Source: Filosporella fistucella (taxonomy: Eukaryota > Ascomycota > Leotiomycetes > Helotiales). Taken from it: DNA of 64,000 bases. Below are positions 1 to 12,923 of this stretch, piece after piece; the stretch's first letter is position 1; every line of letters begins with the position of its first letter. Position numbers and translations under genes: made by a program. The stretch is from the NCBI GenBank assembly GCA_030077755.1, contig JAQJZZ010000020.1, positions 1-64,000 of the forward strand. Reading direction: 5' to 3'. The notes under the pieces are model-generated. The model saw only the letters and a list, made by a program, of their open reading frames with translations, did no database searches and had not been told where the DNA came from.

Positions 1-100
1 ACCCTAACCCTAACCCTAACCCTAACCCTAACCCTAACCCTAACCCTAACCCTAACCCTAACCCTAACCCTAACCCTAACCCTAACCCTAACCCTAACCC
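1..100. repeat. Telomere repeat array (CCCTAA)n
   Basis: About 16 perfect head-to-tail CCCTAA units start at base 1 and stop at about base 100, where ordinary sequence begins. This is the C-rich strand of the TTAGGG telomere used by most filamentous fungi, so base 1 is a physical chromosome end rather than an internal tract. No variant or degenerate units are seen at the inner edge. Confidence 0.97.
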
Positions 101-1060
101 AAAAAATTCTACCTGCTTTTCAAATATTCCTTGCTTTTCACGTGTCTATAGTTAATAATATTTACCGGTCTACGTTTGCCTTAAATCAGGGGTTATAAGG
201 ACCATTGCGCTCTCCTTATCCATGCTTTTCCACTTGTTCTTCCTGAATGAGATTAGGTTACTTCCTTAGCCAGCTGAATTGCGGAGGCAGTCCATATTGA
301 AATAACAAAACTTTATTTGTTATTCCAAATCCCTTCTTCCTTGAATAAAGTGGGGGAGGACCCAGTCTTATATACATGGTTTAATATATGGACTATCAAA
401 GTGCATAGCCTTATCAGGAAAACTTAAAGTTGCGAGATCGGTGAGCTTGATTGGGAAATAGACTTTTTCCCGTATTCTTAATAACTTAATTGACTGCCTT
501 AATAGGAACTTTTGCCGAGTGATTCGTCTCGAGGCTAAGTTTTCATAAATGGTACCCTCATGCGCGTATTTTGGGGCAAAAGAATCTTTCTCCATGGTCC
601 GGCAGTAAGCGAATAGGCTATCTTGAAATATTTGAAATACTGCCTAAGTCTGAGCATAAGGACCTTGATTAGAGGTCGGCTTTAAAGGGATTCAATCATA
701 TATTAATATTCTACTGAGAAGGGATCTGCTTCCTCTTTTCGCAAGTTTGGGGGTCACTATAAGTGTTACTCATAGTCGTGGTATTTCAAGTTTGCAACTT
801 GCACTCTCTCCCCTTTGTATAGCTTGGCGCATGGACAGTGGCTTTTACGGGCACTGCCCCTCAATTATCGCTTAGATTTGCTTATAAACCCCTCATTAAC
901 TGTGTCCAGGTTGCGGGCGGCGGCCGGCTAAGCGAGGCGGCCACGCTTCGCCCTCGCGATCCTCGATAGCGACCGTGGTAAAGATAAATTAATCTAGGGC
1001 CAAATTAGGTGCTAATCGGATGCAAATAGGCTAGGAATTAATCGCGTATCGCATGCCCTT
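101..1060. other. Subtelomeric spacer, no gene recognised
   Basis: Roughly 950 bp between the telomere and the AT-rich block. Base composition is ordinary and CpA/TpG are present, so it is not RIP-mutated. A 75-codon open frame exists on the minus strand (368-595) but has no recognisable domain and I do not support it as a gene. A small GC-rich island lies at about 911-975. I see no helicase-type telomere-linked gene. Confidence 0.6.
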
Positions 1061-1120
1061 TATTCCTTACCATTATCTTAATTATAATTTCTTTAATTTC
1101 ATTTTAATAAAGACTTAGGC

Positions 1121-1226
1121 TTATTATATAATATTATATAATATTATATAATATTATATAATATTATATTTAGCTTAATTATAAAGCGTTACCCGATTTA
1201 ATAATATATAATATTATATAATATTT
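1121..1226. repeat. AT microsatellite (ATATTATATA)n
   Basis: A ten-base ATATTATATA unit repeats about five times at 1121-1170 and again, more briefly, at 1201-1226. It lies at the transition from the subtelomeric spacer to the RIP-mutated block and is close to pure A/T. Confidence 0.85.
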
Positions 1227-1362
1227 AATTCTATTTACCTTAAAATAATTTTATTATTATAATTATTATTTATCCTAATATTAATTACTTTTCCCTTTAA
1301 TAAATATTACTTTTAAGAAGTGAGGAAGCAATGCAATAGCATAGGTAGCATATAAGGGGTAT

Positions 1363-1568
1363 TGTAATAGGGTTAAAGCCCCGTGATTTTAGGTCATGTA
1401 TTTTACCGGTAAATAGTTTTTCCGCTCCGGTGCTCACTTCACATATAATATAGCCCGAGCATAACTTAATAACGGAATCCTTTTTCTTCTTTTAAATATT
1501 ACCCCTATTATTTTAATTATTATATTATTTATCATACACTTAAATAGTATACTTCTTACCCCTTTATA
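1363..1568 (+). repeat. Left LTR of the large Gypsy element
   Basis: 206 bp, matching the copy at 12718-12923 base for base except at scattered C/T and G/A positions, as expected from independent RIP of two once identical copies. It starts TGTAATAGGG. Confidence 0.9.
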
Positions 1569-2189
1569 TTAGTGACCTATATAAGGAATCAAAGATAATA
1601 TATACTCAATCTATATTAATAAGGATATATTTGAGAAGTAAGAGTTGGTTTTATCGGTTATAAGTATACCGGTTAATTAAAAAAAGCGGTAATAGTTAAT
1701 TTAGAGTTAAAAGTCTAGTGACTAGGAATCTAGGCTATAATATAAGGCCTTAATATAAGGGCAAATTATTATATTAAATTTTAATTATAAAATAGGACTC
1801 TCTTATTAATATAGAGCTAAGCCTAGCCAAAATTAATAACGGTGAAAATGGATAAATGAATAAATATTAAGTAAAAGCGAGTATGAATAAAGCTTGCTAA
1901 GGTTAAGAGGAAAGAATTAAAATGGGATAATAAGAAAGGGAATAAGGAAAATGGTATGGAAATTAAGTTATAGGGATTAATTATATCCGTTTTATAAACC
2001 CTTTTAATAGTGGTTTTATTAAGTATATAGGTCTTATTTAAGTTTTTAAAATATAGGTTATTAAGTTTATAATTTTTAATATTATTAGTGAGCTTTTAAG
2101 ACGAATTAGATCGTCGTATTAAAGAAGAACCGGATATAATATAAAATTAGGTTATATAAATAACGGATATACGGGTAATAGCTATGATA

Positions 2190-5100
2190 TTTATAAGGGT
2201 AGTGCCTATTATATCCCTTTCGCATAGTCCTAAGGCTTTATACTTTAAAGGATATAATATTACGGAATTCCTAAAGAGGTTTAAAGATTAAGCTAAAGAT
2301 ATTAGGTGGGATAAAAAGGGGAAGATTAAACGGCTATTAAGATATTATGCCACGGCTATAGGCTAATATATTAAAACTTTATAAGAATAGGTTAATTAGG
2401 ACTAAAGTATATTGGTTAGAGCACTTATAATAAAATATAAGGATTATGACGCCATTTAATAAATAAATTCTCGCGCTTTCTTAAAGGCTTTAAAGGATAA
2501 GAAGCGCGGTAATAAGGCTAAGACGCGTGCCTATATCCGATAATTTATAGCTATATTATTTGCGTTAAAGAAGAAGGGTTAAATCGAGGATTATATAAGG
2601 GGGATATGGTTTTTAAACGGTTTTCCTTAAGAGATTTGAAGCAAGGTTATTTAAAAGAATAAAATTAATATTAAGCTTCCCTTTATAATAATATATATTA
2701 ATATAATTAAGACTATTATTAAGATTTTGGCAAATAATAAAACGGTTTAAGAATTTAATTCTAATGCGTAAGGGCGCGAAAACCTGAGTTAATTGATGGA
2801 TTAATTTAGGAATATAGCTTAAGTATTAAGGGAAAAGCAATTTATGGTTCCTATTATAGCCCCGCGAGTCTAAGTAATCTCCGAAAAAATAATTAAGGAT
2901 TTAACCAAGGCTTTCCAATTTTTGGCTATATTTGCTAGAGCGATTACGGATATAGGGATAAGAGGCTAATGGGTTTGATTTACCCCGCCTAATAAGGGGA
3001 ATTATAATATTTACCTAATTAATATTATTAATAAGGTTAATACTTTAGCTTTACCTAAGGGACTAATTTCCGGTATAAATGCTTTTATTAAAGAAATGTA
3101 TTACCCTTAAATGGCATGCTATTATTATTGCTTAAAAGAGGGTTACTTTAAATGATAATATCCTAATTTCGGGATTAATTATAAATAAGGCCTTATTTAT
3201 AAAATTATTAAAGAAAGGATGCATTTAAGGAAATTAGGTAAAGGAGAAAGGTCCGCGTATATTCTTAAAGGGGAGAAAGGAAAGGATATTATTCGTTATT
3301 TCTAAGAATAAGCGCTATCTTAGCCTATCCCGGCTCGGCATATAAATATAAATGGAATATTTAACATTATTATTTAAATAAATAAATTAGATAATAAAGA
3401 GATTAAGGAGAATATTAATTTAGGGATCTTTATAATAGCTGCCGTGCTTTAAGGGGGAAAAGAAGCCACGGAAGAGGAAAGATGGGAAAATTTAAGGCGC
3501 GTATTAAAAGAGAGAATTAATAGGGAAAGGAAGATAGCTATCTTAAAAATCCCTAAGGCTAAAAATTAAAGGAAGGCAATCGCGGAGGATAAAGTAATTA
3601 AAAGTAATAAAGTTAAGGAAATAGATATTAATAAAGAATAAACCGAGGCTTTAAAAAAGGTAAGACCAAGAATAGCTTAAAGAATTAAGTGGTATTTAAA
3701 TATATTAAAGCGCTTTATTAATCCTTTAAAACTTATAAATAAAATCTTAAATAATGAGCTAAAAGGGATTATTAAAAAGGAGGTTTTAGCTTATTTAAAT
3801 ATGCTATAAAAGATATTATTTAAGAATATAGCCATTATCTTACTAGTATATATAAAAGGAAAAGCGGAAGATAATAAGGTTTAAGTAAATTTAATGGTAA
3901 TAAAGGAGATTAAACCGCCTTTTATTATATCTAGTCCAAAGCTCCGGGTAAAGATTAAAGGGATTAAGAGGCTAGCGCTACTTAATTATAGGGCCGAGGC
4001 GGATATTATAAATACTAAGCTAGCTAAGCGAGCTAGCTTAGGAATTAGACCTAACCCTTAATTTAGGATAATTAATTATAATAGTGAGAAAAAAAGGTTT
4101 ATTAGGATTTATAAAAATGTTATTATTAAGATTAAGAGCATAAAAGTAATAATAAACTTTTTTATTATAAATAACCCATAAAATGAAATTATATTAGAGT
4201 AGCTATTTATTATTATTAGCTTATTTTCCTTTTTATATAAGGATGGCTTTTAATTTATAATAATTATTAATAATGAGAGGATAAAGCAAGCTATAGCTTA
4301 CGTTACTAATATGGCTAATTCCTATTAGGGGAAAGGTGCTATATAGGGAAACTTATAACCGGGTTAAAAGCGGTACGGCTGCCTGGTAAGCTAAGCACTA
4401 AGGTTAGTGGAAAAGGGATATTGGCTTTAAATTTCACCTTATTTAACGGGTTAAAAAATGGTATTCGGGGATAAAAAGGAATTAAAGTGTTTTTTATAAG
4501 TATAAAAGATATTAGGGGCAATATTACTTATTTAAGGGCAACTAATTTTATATCCTTACTTTAAGCAAAGCGTTTTTTTCCTATTATTAGCATTTTTAAT
4601 ATATATAAGAATAAGGCCAATAAGGTTATACCTATAAAAAAAGGTGTTTTTAATAGGTTAATGCCCGGTAAAAACCCAAATTAGAAATAAAAGAAGCTAG
4701 AAATAGAGCAAGTGAGAGAGCTGGTAAAGCTAAGGAATAAATAGGATATATAGCTAATCCCTAAGTTTTTAGATATAAAAAGGGGAAATAGGTTAATAAA
4801 AGAAAGGATTAAGAAGTTAATTATAAGAGACGGGCTATAAGAAAGAAAAAGGGAGATATTACTAAAATTATTATTTAAAAGGGAAAAGGCTATTGCATTT
4901 AAGTTTTTAGAGTATAAACGGATTAATAAGGATATTATTTTATTATAAGAGATATAAACTATGCCACATAAAGCCTAATAGAGCCCCGGATTTGCTATGC
5001 CGCGACATTTAGCAAGGGAGATTAATAAGATAATTAATAAGTGACTTAAGGCTGGTATATTAGAGTTTTGCTATAAACCTTACCGGAATTAGTGGTTTAT

Positions 5101-7760
5101 TATAAAGAAAAAGAATAAAAAGCATAGATTAATTAACGCGGCTATAAAATATAATGCTATTACTATTTAGGACGCCAATTTACTATTAGATATAGATAAA
5201 ATCTTAAAAGAATTTATTAAATGCCAAATTATATTACTTATTAATTTTTACTTTAAATATAATTAAATCTCTTTATACCCGAATAGCAGGGATATAATTA
5301 CCTTTATAACGTCTCAAGGGCTAGTTAAATATATAACTTTGATATAGGGTGCTATAAATTTTATTACTTAATTTATAAGGGTAGGAAAGGCAATTTTAAA
5401 AGATTATATTCCCAAATATTATAAAATCTTTATAAATAATATTCCTATTCTTAATCCACGTATAAGGTATAATAAGGAGGAAGCTGCCCTTAGGATTTAA
5501 AAGTTTATTTTAGAGCACTTAATTAATTTAAATTAAGTTTTGGCAAATATTGAGAGGGCAAGAGCTATAATTAAGCCAAAATCACAGTTTAAAATAAATG
5601 GAATTAAGCTGGTTAAATATGTATATTATATATAAGGACGCTCGCCAAATAGTAAAAAGGTGCTAAAAATTATTAATTAAAAGAAGTGCTCTTTAGCAAT
5701 AAAGGTTTAGGCATTTATTAGAGTTTACGTCTATTATTAAATATAAATTAAGGATTTTATAATTATCGCGATACCGCTCTATTGACTATTTTATAAGGGG
5801 ATAAAGTTTAAATAAATAAATGAGTATAACCTTGCTATAAATTTATTAAAACTAGCTTTAACTTCGGCACCAGCGCTTATGCGATTAAATATATCCTTAA
5901 GCGCTAGCTTAATTATTTTAATAATAAATGCTAGTCTCCACGGATAGGGAATAATTTTAATATAGCTAGATATTAATAAAAAAAGGCACCCGGTCTAATA
6001 TAATAACGGATAATAGTCATAGGCCGAGCAAAACTATAACGTGATAAAAAGAGAATATAAAGGCGTTTTAAAGGCTCTTAAAAAGGTCCAAAAATATCTT
6101 TATAAGGTATACTTCCTATTAAAGACTAATATAGCTATCCTAATAGCTTAATTAAATTTTATTATATCCGATTTACCGGGAACACTAATAACTTAATAAA
6201 TAGCATGAATCCGGCTATTTAATTTTAAGGTTAAGCACGTGCTTAAGAAAAAATATATTATTATAAATAGGCTATCTCGGCGACCGGTAATAAAAGAGGA
6301 ATTAAGACTTAAAGCTTAAGAAAAAGATATTAATAATTTTATTAATACTCATATGGATTCTTATTAAGTTATTCCATATTATAAGGTTGGAATTGGACCT
6401 ACTCAAGCATTTTTGCTAAAAGGAGACTAGAGTCTTAACTTAAGGCTAATAGCTAAATTTTTAATAATACTTAAGAGGCCTATATAGGTCGCGAAATCCG
6501 ATTTTAAATAATTTAAAACGCGAGCGCTTAATTATAAGGTTAAGAGAGGGGTGCTATTTTAAAGGGCAAATAAGGGTTTGCTAAAAAAAAGAGTAATTAA
6601 TTTAAAAGCTAAAAGAGAAGCAATTCTTCGAGTATTCCATAATAAAACCGGGCATAAAGAAAGAGAAAGCACCTATTAAAAAGTGGCCGAGAAATATTTC
6701 TAAGACTCTTATTATAAAGATATAAAAGCATTTATCTTAGGGTATAATAGGTGCTAGCTATAAAGCGGCGCTTAATAAGAGGAACCTTTATATCTAACTT
6801 GGTCTAGTGCCCTTTAATTAAAAATAGGCCTAAATATTATTTATATGCCGGAATATAAAGGGAAGAAATACTTGGTTATAGCATGATATAATCTCTTAAG
6901 CTAGGTTAAAGGACGTGTATTAAATATAGCGACCTTTAAATTAATAATAGATTTTATATAAGAAGATGTGATTTGCTAGCATGGGGTTTTTAAGAAGCTA
7001 ATTATTAATAGGGGGCCAGAAAATAAAGGGCTAATTAAGAAATTAATGCAAAAATACGGTATTTAACGCGTTATAATCTCTATTTATTATATTATTATAA
7101 ATGGGATAATAAAAAGAGGATATAAGCCAATTATTAAAGCCCTAGCTAGGATAACGGATAGAGGAAAGGGAAAGTGGGTAAATAACTTATATATTATGCT
7201 ATTAGCTAATAAAGCGACGGTAAAGATAATAACTAGGTTCTCGCCCTTTTACTTAAATTATAAATCGGAGGCGGTACTACCCGTGAAAACACAAATCCCC
7301 ATATAAAAAATTTTGGATTAGGAAAGTGTTTAAAGCATAATAAAGCTCTTAGCAATTAAGGCCAGGCAAATTTAGCTAAGGAATAAGGATTTGGAGGAAG
7401 CCGCGGCAAAATAAAAGAAAATGCGCATTACTAATAAAAATTAATTTAATAAATTTAAATAAATTTAAATTTAAGAAATAAAAAGGAGAAACGTTATTTT
7501 ATTATATAATATATTATAGGAAATAAATATATCCTTATAATTAAAGCTTAAATATAGGTGGCTAAGTTTATTTAAAATTAGTAAGGTAATTATTAATAAG
7601 GGAATATACTTTTTAAAAGAAATGGATAAGATAAGATTATATAGGATATATGCTAGCAATAGAATAAAAGTCTTTAAATAAAGGTAAGGTATTTAGGATC
7701 CTATATTAATTAAAGATAATATGGAAGTAAGGGATAGAAATGGAGATAATAAAGGAATAA
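2190..7760 (+). pseudogene. Degraded Gypsy gag-pol (CCHC, RT, RNase H, integrase)
   Basis: No frame is open, but reading through RIP stops gives a clear Gypsy polyprotein. A CX2CX4HX4C nucleocapsid knuckle is recoverable at about 3120-3161, once Tyr codons derived from Cys and His codons are allowed for. Reverse transcriptase runs from about 4990 to 5560: a conserved PRHLAREI-like entry, a LINAA box, and a catalytic DD box now reading INNI near 5425-5447 (GAT to AAT by RIP). Integrase runs from about 6620 to 7310, with HHCC-type histidines near 6638 and 6653, followed by the core (KYLV, GPENKG, YY..NG boxes) and a C-terminal SEAVLPV-like end. A basic integrase tail follows to about 7680. It encoded the retrotransposon capsid and replication enzymes and is now dead. 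Confidence 0.85.
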
Positions 7761-7964
7761 AGTAAAAAGGGGGAGATGGTAAAGAAATTATAAAAATTCT
7801 ACCGGAAAAATAAAGGGATTTAAATTTATTAATTAGAGAAATGGAGAAAAGGGAGGCAAAAATGAGAAGATAGGAAGCTTATTAAGTAGCGATACCGGCT
7901 AAATAAAGTTTAAGGTTATCTTAGATAATAGCAATTAATATATAGCAAGAGGATTTAGTAATAG

Positions 7965-8000
7965 GAAATTTTACCCTGCCCGGCGGGATAAATTATAATA
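7965..8000. repeat. GC-rich palindromic patch, copy B
   Basis: The core GCCCGGCGGG sits at about 7978-7987 inside very AT-rich DNA, preceded by TTTACCCT and followed by ATAAATT. The same core and flanks recur at 10856-10890, 16727-16750 and, inverted, 18031-18060, with a weaker version at 2976-3003. Confidence 0.7.
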
Positions 8001-8279
8001 CGCCTAGGAATAGCTCGCATAAAAGTTTTATTTATTAAAAAGGAAGAAAAGAATTAATATTTGATTTTATTTTATTTCTCTATTTTATTATATTTACTAT
8101 TTATCTTGCCTAGGTATCTATTTTATTTATGCCTTTTTTTTATCTGGCTCTTAAGAAAGCATACCACTTTAAAAGGAAAAAACTCATATTTAATTCTCGT
8201 TTACTTCTTCATTATTCTTAGATTTATTACTAGCCTCCTTATTAGGGTTATAGGCGGCTAAGGATATATAATCTTTAAG

Positions 8280-9600
8280 ACTTTTCTTAGTTATAATTCA
8301 TTTAAATAATTTAGATGGAATAAGAGCAGGTTTCTTAGATTTCTTAGTCTTCTTAGGTTTTTTAGCTTTTTTTAGGGTTAATTTAGGCTTAGTTTTAAGG
8401 TATAAAGGTAGCAAAGTTTTCTTAGATTTAATTTATTTAGCAGGAGCAATAAGAGGAGAACTTATAGGAAGTGAGCTAGCTATAAGGGTATAGGTTATTT
8501 TAAGCTTTGGCTTCTTAAATAGAGTGGGATTGGCGTTTATAGTGGCATTAGAATCGTCCTTAATATTAGAATTAAGGGCCTTACGCTTCCCGGTCTTTTT
8601 AATAGATAAAAAACCAGTAATAAAGGACTTTATAGTGGCTTTTCCTTTGCCCTTTTTAAAAGAGATAAGAGAATCTTTAGCACCATGGTTTTTCTTACCG
8701 GGGGTAGCGGACATAAAAGCCTTTTTAATAATAAAAGGACAGGGTAAAATAAGGTAATAGCGATAAGGCTTAATTATAACGGGGTTACTAGCATTTAAAA
8801 GATATTTAATCCACTATTAATAATTTAGGTAATCGGTAATAATAGCTTTATTATAAGAAGACTTAGGCAGGTTAAAATTATTACTATTATATTTCTTATC
8901 AAGAATGGTTAAAATACCATTATTAAGACTAATAAGTGGATAGCCAAAATGGCTATGGGCTAATTAGATTTTAAGGTAAGGTTTAAAGGTGGCTTTAAAT
9001 AAATAAACCTTTATTTATATAATTTAGGATATAATATTGGCAAACCATAAAATATTAAAGAGGTAATTAAAAAGAGGGCGGTATTTAATTCCGGCATTAT
9101 GCAAAGATTCTAGAATATAATTAGCGGGGTCTAAATTAAAGAGTTTGGCATTTTTAATATAAGTGGTAATAAATTTAATACTAGCTAAAGTAATAGGGTT
9201 ATTAGGAGAAGAAGCAAGAGCTTTTCTACTAGAAGACTCCTTTTTAGGAATAATAGCGGGGTTTTAAGTAATAAATTAATAGCTAGCAGCTTTAATAATA
9301 CTTGAAGCAAGAGCCATATTAGCCTTAATAGATTTGGCTATAAGCCAGGCAAGAGCAAGATTAATTAAGCTATGCATAAGGGTATTAATGGCATAATATA
9401 TAGGGTTAGAAGTAGCGGGCTCTTAAGGAGCTATATCTGGTTAATTATTTCCACTAGGTGAGGTAATAAGAATAAAGTGCTTAGGAATAAATAAATCGTT
9501 TTAGTGCTTGGGTAAAGATATCTTAGTGCGCTTAAGGTATATTATAAGAGACCAATTAAGGAGGGGACTATTATAAGTAAGGGAGGGAATGATATAAAGA
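8280..9600 (-). pseudogene. Degraded antisense cargo gene inside the Gypsy element, unknown
   Basis: On the minus strand one reading frame stays coherent from about 9600 down to 8280 if RIP stops (TAA/TAG) are read through. It shows long stretches without biased repeats, then an open 93-codon piece (8433-8714) rich in Lys, Ser, Pro and Ala, and a strongly Lys-rich C-terminal tail (about 8430-8280). It lies between the end of pol and the sense cargo gene and runs opposite to both. I do not recognise the family. The basic tail could suggest nucleic-acid binding, but that is only composition. It might also be an independent gene captured by the element. Confidence 0.45.
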
Positions 9601-10099
9601 GGCACTTACCTAGCTAACTTAAAAAATTATTAAAAAGAAAAAGTTAAAAGGGAATAGGAAAGGGTATTTATACTTAAAATAAGACGAGGATAAGGCTTAT
9701 TATTATATAAAAGCAAATTGCTAAACCTTAAAAAGGAAAGAAAGCAAAAGTAAATTATTAATTAAAATTAAACTTTATAAACGCCATAAAGAGCAAGTAC
9801 CCGTTAAAGTAGCCTTTATAATAATATTGGCTTACTTCTTGCCCTTGCCATAAACGGTAATATACTTCTTTAAGTCCTTAAGGGCTATTTTTGGTTATTT
9901 TATTAAAGTCGAGGTTAGCGCTAAAAAGTTTATCTAAGTAAGAAGACGTTTAAGGTAAGGGGCAAAGGCGAATAGTTAATTAAAAACTAAATTATTTACT
10001 TAATAGCTTTTAATTATAAGCCGTATATAATTTACCTTTAGCCGAATTAAACCAATTATTTAAGGATTCTTTTCCTTAAAAACGTCCTTTCCTTTTTAA

Positions 10100-12674
10100 C
10101 CTTTTTCCTTTTAAACCATATAAGAAAACCGATTATATTATAGCTATAAAGAACGCATTAGATATTTAATTTAAGAGCATTGCTCTTATTGCTAGCATAG
10201 CATTTCGGAATGCATAAGAAGTAAAGGATTATCTTGCCGGTATCCTAGAATAAGATAAGTATAAGGTTAAGATAGGAATTCTTTAAAATATATTACGGTA
10301 TTATAAAAGGGCATTTAATATAATTAAGGAGGTGTTTTTATTTATATAAGAGGGTGGAGCTTACCGGACACACATATTTAAAGACGAGTTTATTAATAGG
10401 TAGGCATAAGCGTTATTAATTATTAAAGAGAATAAAAAGAAACGGGACTAAATATATAAGGCAAAGAAGGCGATCCGTAATTAGTAAAAGGATAATAATA
10501 TTATAAAGTGATTAAATAAGATAAATTACTCGCTAAATTTCCTTTATGCATATAAAAAGCTAGCTTGACTTGCTAATAACTTAAAGTAATTTATATGCCT
10601 AATAAATATTATAGCCGTTTAATATTTTACTAGTAGAAAGAAATGGGCTAAGCTAATTAAGGGTCTTACGTTTAGTGATTTTAATAAAGCATAAAAGATT
10701 TGGAATAAAAAGGTAAAGGAAATTTTATTATAGCAAGCATGAGAGTTAGGAATAACCTTTAATATTTATGGATTTCTAAAAGAAATAAATATAAGAATAA
10801 TCAAAGAACTTATCCTTAAAGACCCAATATAGCTAGATAATAAGGATAATAATAGAGAAATTTCACCCCGCCCGGCGGGCTAAAATTTACCGGTTCCTAA
10901 TATAAATTTTAAAGATAATAGTTAGGCTCTTAAATCTAAAGGAATTCGCATGCTATAAAAGGAAGTAGAGGAATATGGCATGGTTTTAGGACCTATGGAT
11001 AAGTTAAATAAAAAAGAAATAAATAATATAAAGAAAGAACTAGCAAATAGCAGAGAGGATAATAAGGATATATAGGCAATAAGTAGCTAGTGCCGCTATA
11101 TAAAAGATGTTATAAAGGGCTAAAAGATTGCGGTAAAAAAGAAAAGGGCACTTGGAATTATAATTAGGATAAAGCTATTAGCTAAGATACACTTATTTAA
11201 AAAGGTTTACTTTCTATATAAATGCCTCATGGCAAGACAAATTGGGCTCTATATTAAACGCTTGGATCAACCTCTTTTAAACTATTAATTAAAATATATA
11301 TTGGATTATTATTTAGATATTGGAAAATTAAAGACTAATAAGGCGATATATTAATGATTCCGAGTTATAAATCGACCACTAAGACCTTCCAATAAACTAG
11401 GCCCTTATAAGTTCTTTTATAATAAGCAAGAAACCGATTTTGCTTTTAATTAAGAAAAGATATTAAATGCTTAAGACCCTATGATTCTTCTTAAATAAAA
11501 GGCTAATAGATCCGTTATTACCCCGCTCTTTAATTAATAATTTTAAAACCCGGAGTTAAAGAAATAAATATTAAATAAATTTAATATATACCGCTAGCAT
11601 CTTTAAGAAATTAATAATTATAAGAATATTAATTAGCTAAGAAATATATTTTACTCGATCGCTTAATAATTAATGTGCTAAGATCATGCCTATTATATGC
11701 TATACGCGGCACTAAGACCCAATGCTATATAATATTTGGTTAGCTATCCTTATTATATAAAATATTACGTTCCCGGAGATAATACTTATTTTTATTATAT
11801 TAATCTCAATATATTAGACTTATTAGCCAAGTAGCATAGCATGCATATGATTTAAGGAATAATATTAATAAATAAAGAGGATAATAAGAATTATATATTT
11901 ATTTTGCCTAAAATATAGCATAAGCTAAGAGAATAATAGGATTATATAATTACTTAAGGATAAGCTATAAATAGATTTATTTATTAGATTACTAATTAGC
12001 TCTTTATTAAAAAGGACACTAAAGTTCTAGGATTAAAGGGATAGAGGAATATACCCTATAAGCTAGGAAACGCGCGAATCACGTTATTATTAATACCCCA
12101 CAGTGCTATAGGCCTTATTACAAAGGTATAACGCACGATGCTCCCTTGGTTTATGGGCATATAGGATAATAAGGAGAATTTAAAAGTAATTAAGGGAGGC
12201 ACCTAATATATATTATCCGAGTTATATAGAGATTAAATTACCCTAATAGCTATGCTATCCGGGCTAGCTAATAAATATAGCGCTATATCCTTTAAATTTC
12301 TTATAAGCTTTAAATTAGGGGGTTTAAGGGCCTTATCTAATGCTCTCATATATTATAAACGCTAGAGCTCACTTATAATTTTAAAGGAAAAGAATATATT
12401 ATTAGGTAATAATAAGGAAGCTGCTTATAGATTTATTATAAAAGGATATGAGAGAGCTACGCGTGTGGCTTTGGCATTATATAAGGATATAATAAAGAAG
12501 GAAAAGCGTATATTTAAGAAAAAGTTATTCTATTTTTACTTAAAGCGATCTTATGCTTTTAGAACTCCTATGCCTGAGGTTAAGCCAAATGTGGATATAT
12601 TAAATAAGGGGGTTTTAATAGAGGCCTATAAGGAGGGTCTTTATTTTATAGAGAATTGGAATATGGAGAAATAG
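10100..12674 (+). pseudogene. Degraded sense cargo gene of the Gypsy element, possible oxygenase-like fold
   Basis: A second coherent but stop-riddled frame runs for about 2.5 kb in the same direction as pol and ends in an open 69-codon stretch (12465-12674) with a real stop 44 bp before the right LTR, so it belongs to the element. About 850 codons are implied. A block near 11760-12130 reads YVPGDNTYF, then a candidate H-x-D (now Y-I-N at 11796-11804), and later a PHSAIG motif (His at 12099-12101) followed by RTMLPWF. That order (HxD, then a distal His and Arg) resembles 2-oxoglutarate/Fe(II) oxygenases, but this is my inference from a RIP-damaged sequence. Otherwise the family is unrecognised. 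Confidence 0.45.
10856..10890. repeat. GC-rich palindromic patch, copy C
   Basis: GAAATTTCACCCC is followed by the core GCCCGGCGGG (about 10870-10879) and CTAAAATTT. It lies within the sense cargo gene of the large Gypsy element and is flanked on both sides by RIP-mutated AT-rich DNA. Confidence 0.7.
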
Positions 12675-12717
12675 ATCTAAAATAGTTAAGGGACAATTAT
12701 TCTTAGGGGGGGACGTA

Positions 12718-12923
12718 TGTAATAGGGTTAAAGCCCCGTGATTTTAGGTCATATATTTTACTGGTAAATAGTTTTTCCGCTCCGGTGCTCACTTTACATA
12801 TAATATAGCCCGAGCATAACTTAATAATAGAATCCTTCTTCTTCTTTTAAATACCACCCCTATTATTTTGGTTATTATATTATTTATCATACACTTAGAC
12901 GGCACACTTCCTACCCCTTTATA
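12718..12923 (+). repeat. Right LTR of the large Gypsy element
   Basis: 206 bp, partner of 1363-1568. It is immediately preceded by the polypurine run at about 12705-12713. The adjacent Copia element begins within tens of bases of its right edge. Confidence 0.9.

Larger units (their letters stand above)
1363..12923 (+). mobile_element. Large RIP-mutated Ty3/Gypsy LTR retrotransposon (11.6 kb)
   Basis: Two 206-bp near-identical direct repeats bound the element, each starting TGTAATAGGG and ending CCCCTTTATA (RIP-altered TG...CA). A G-rich polypurine run (about 12705-12713) sits just before the right LTR, as expected for plus-strand priming. Inside, in the sense direction, are degraded gag with a zinc knuckle, protease, reverse transcriptase, RNase H and integrase (about 2.2-7.7 kb). 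These are followed by two further decayed coding regions that are not part of a normal Gypsy element: one antisense (about 8.3-9.6 kb) and one sense (about 10.1-12.67 kb). The whole body is AT-rich with stops every few codons, CpA being converted to TpA on both strands. No clean target-site duplication is visible. Typical fungal Gypsy elements are 5-8 kb, so this one is long. Confidence 0.85.

Noticed and set aside
368..595. 75-codon minus-strand frame near the telomere as a subtelomeric gene
   Set aside because: No domain, no signal peptide, no supporting splice pattern; open by chance.
8061..8261. Hydrophobic 66-codon plus-strand frame as a membrane protein
   Set aside because: It lies in RIP-mutated AT-rich DNA where Phe, Leu, Ile and Tyr codons arise automatically; the opposite strand explains the region better.
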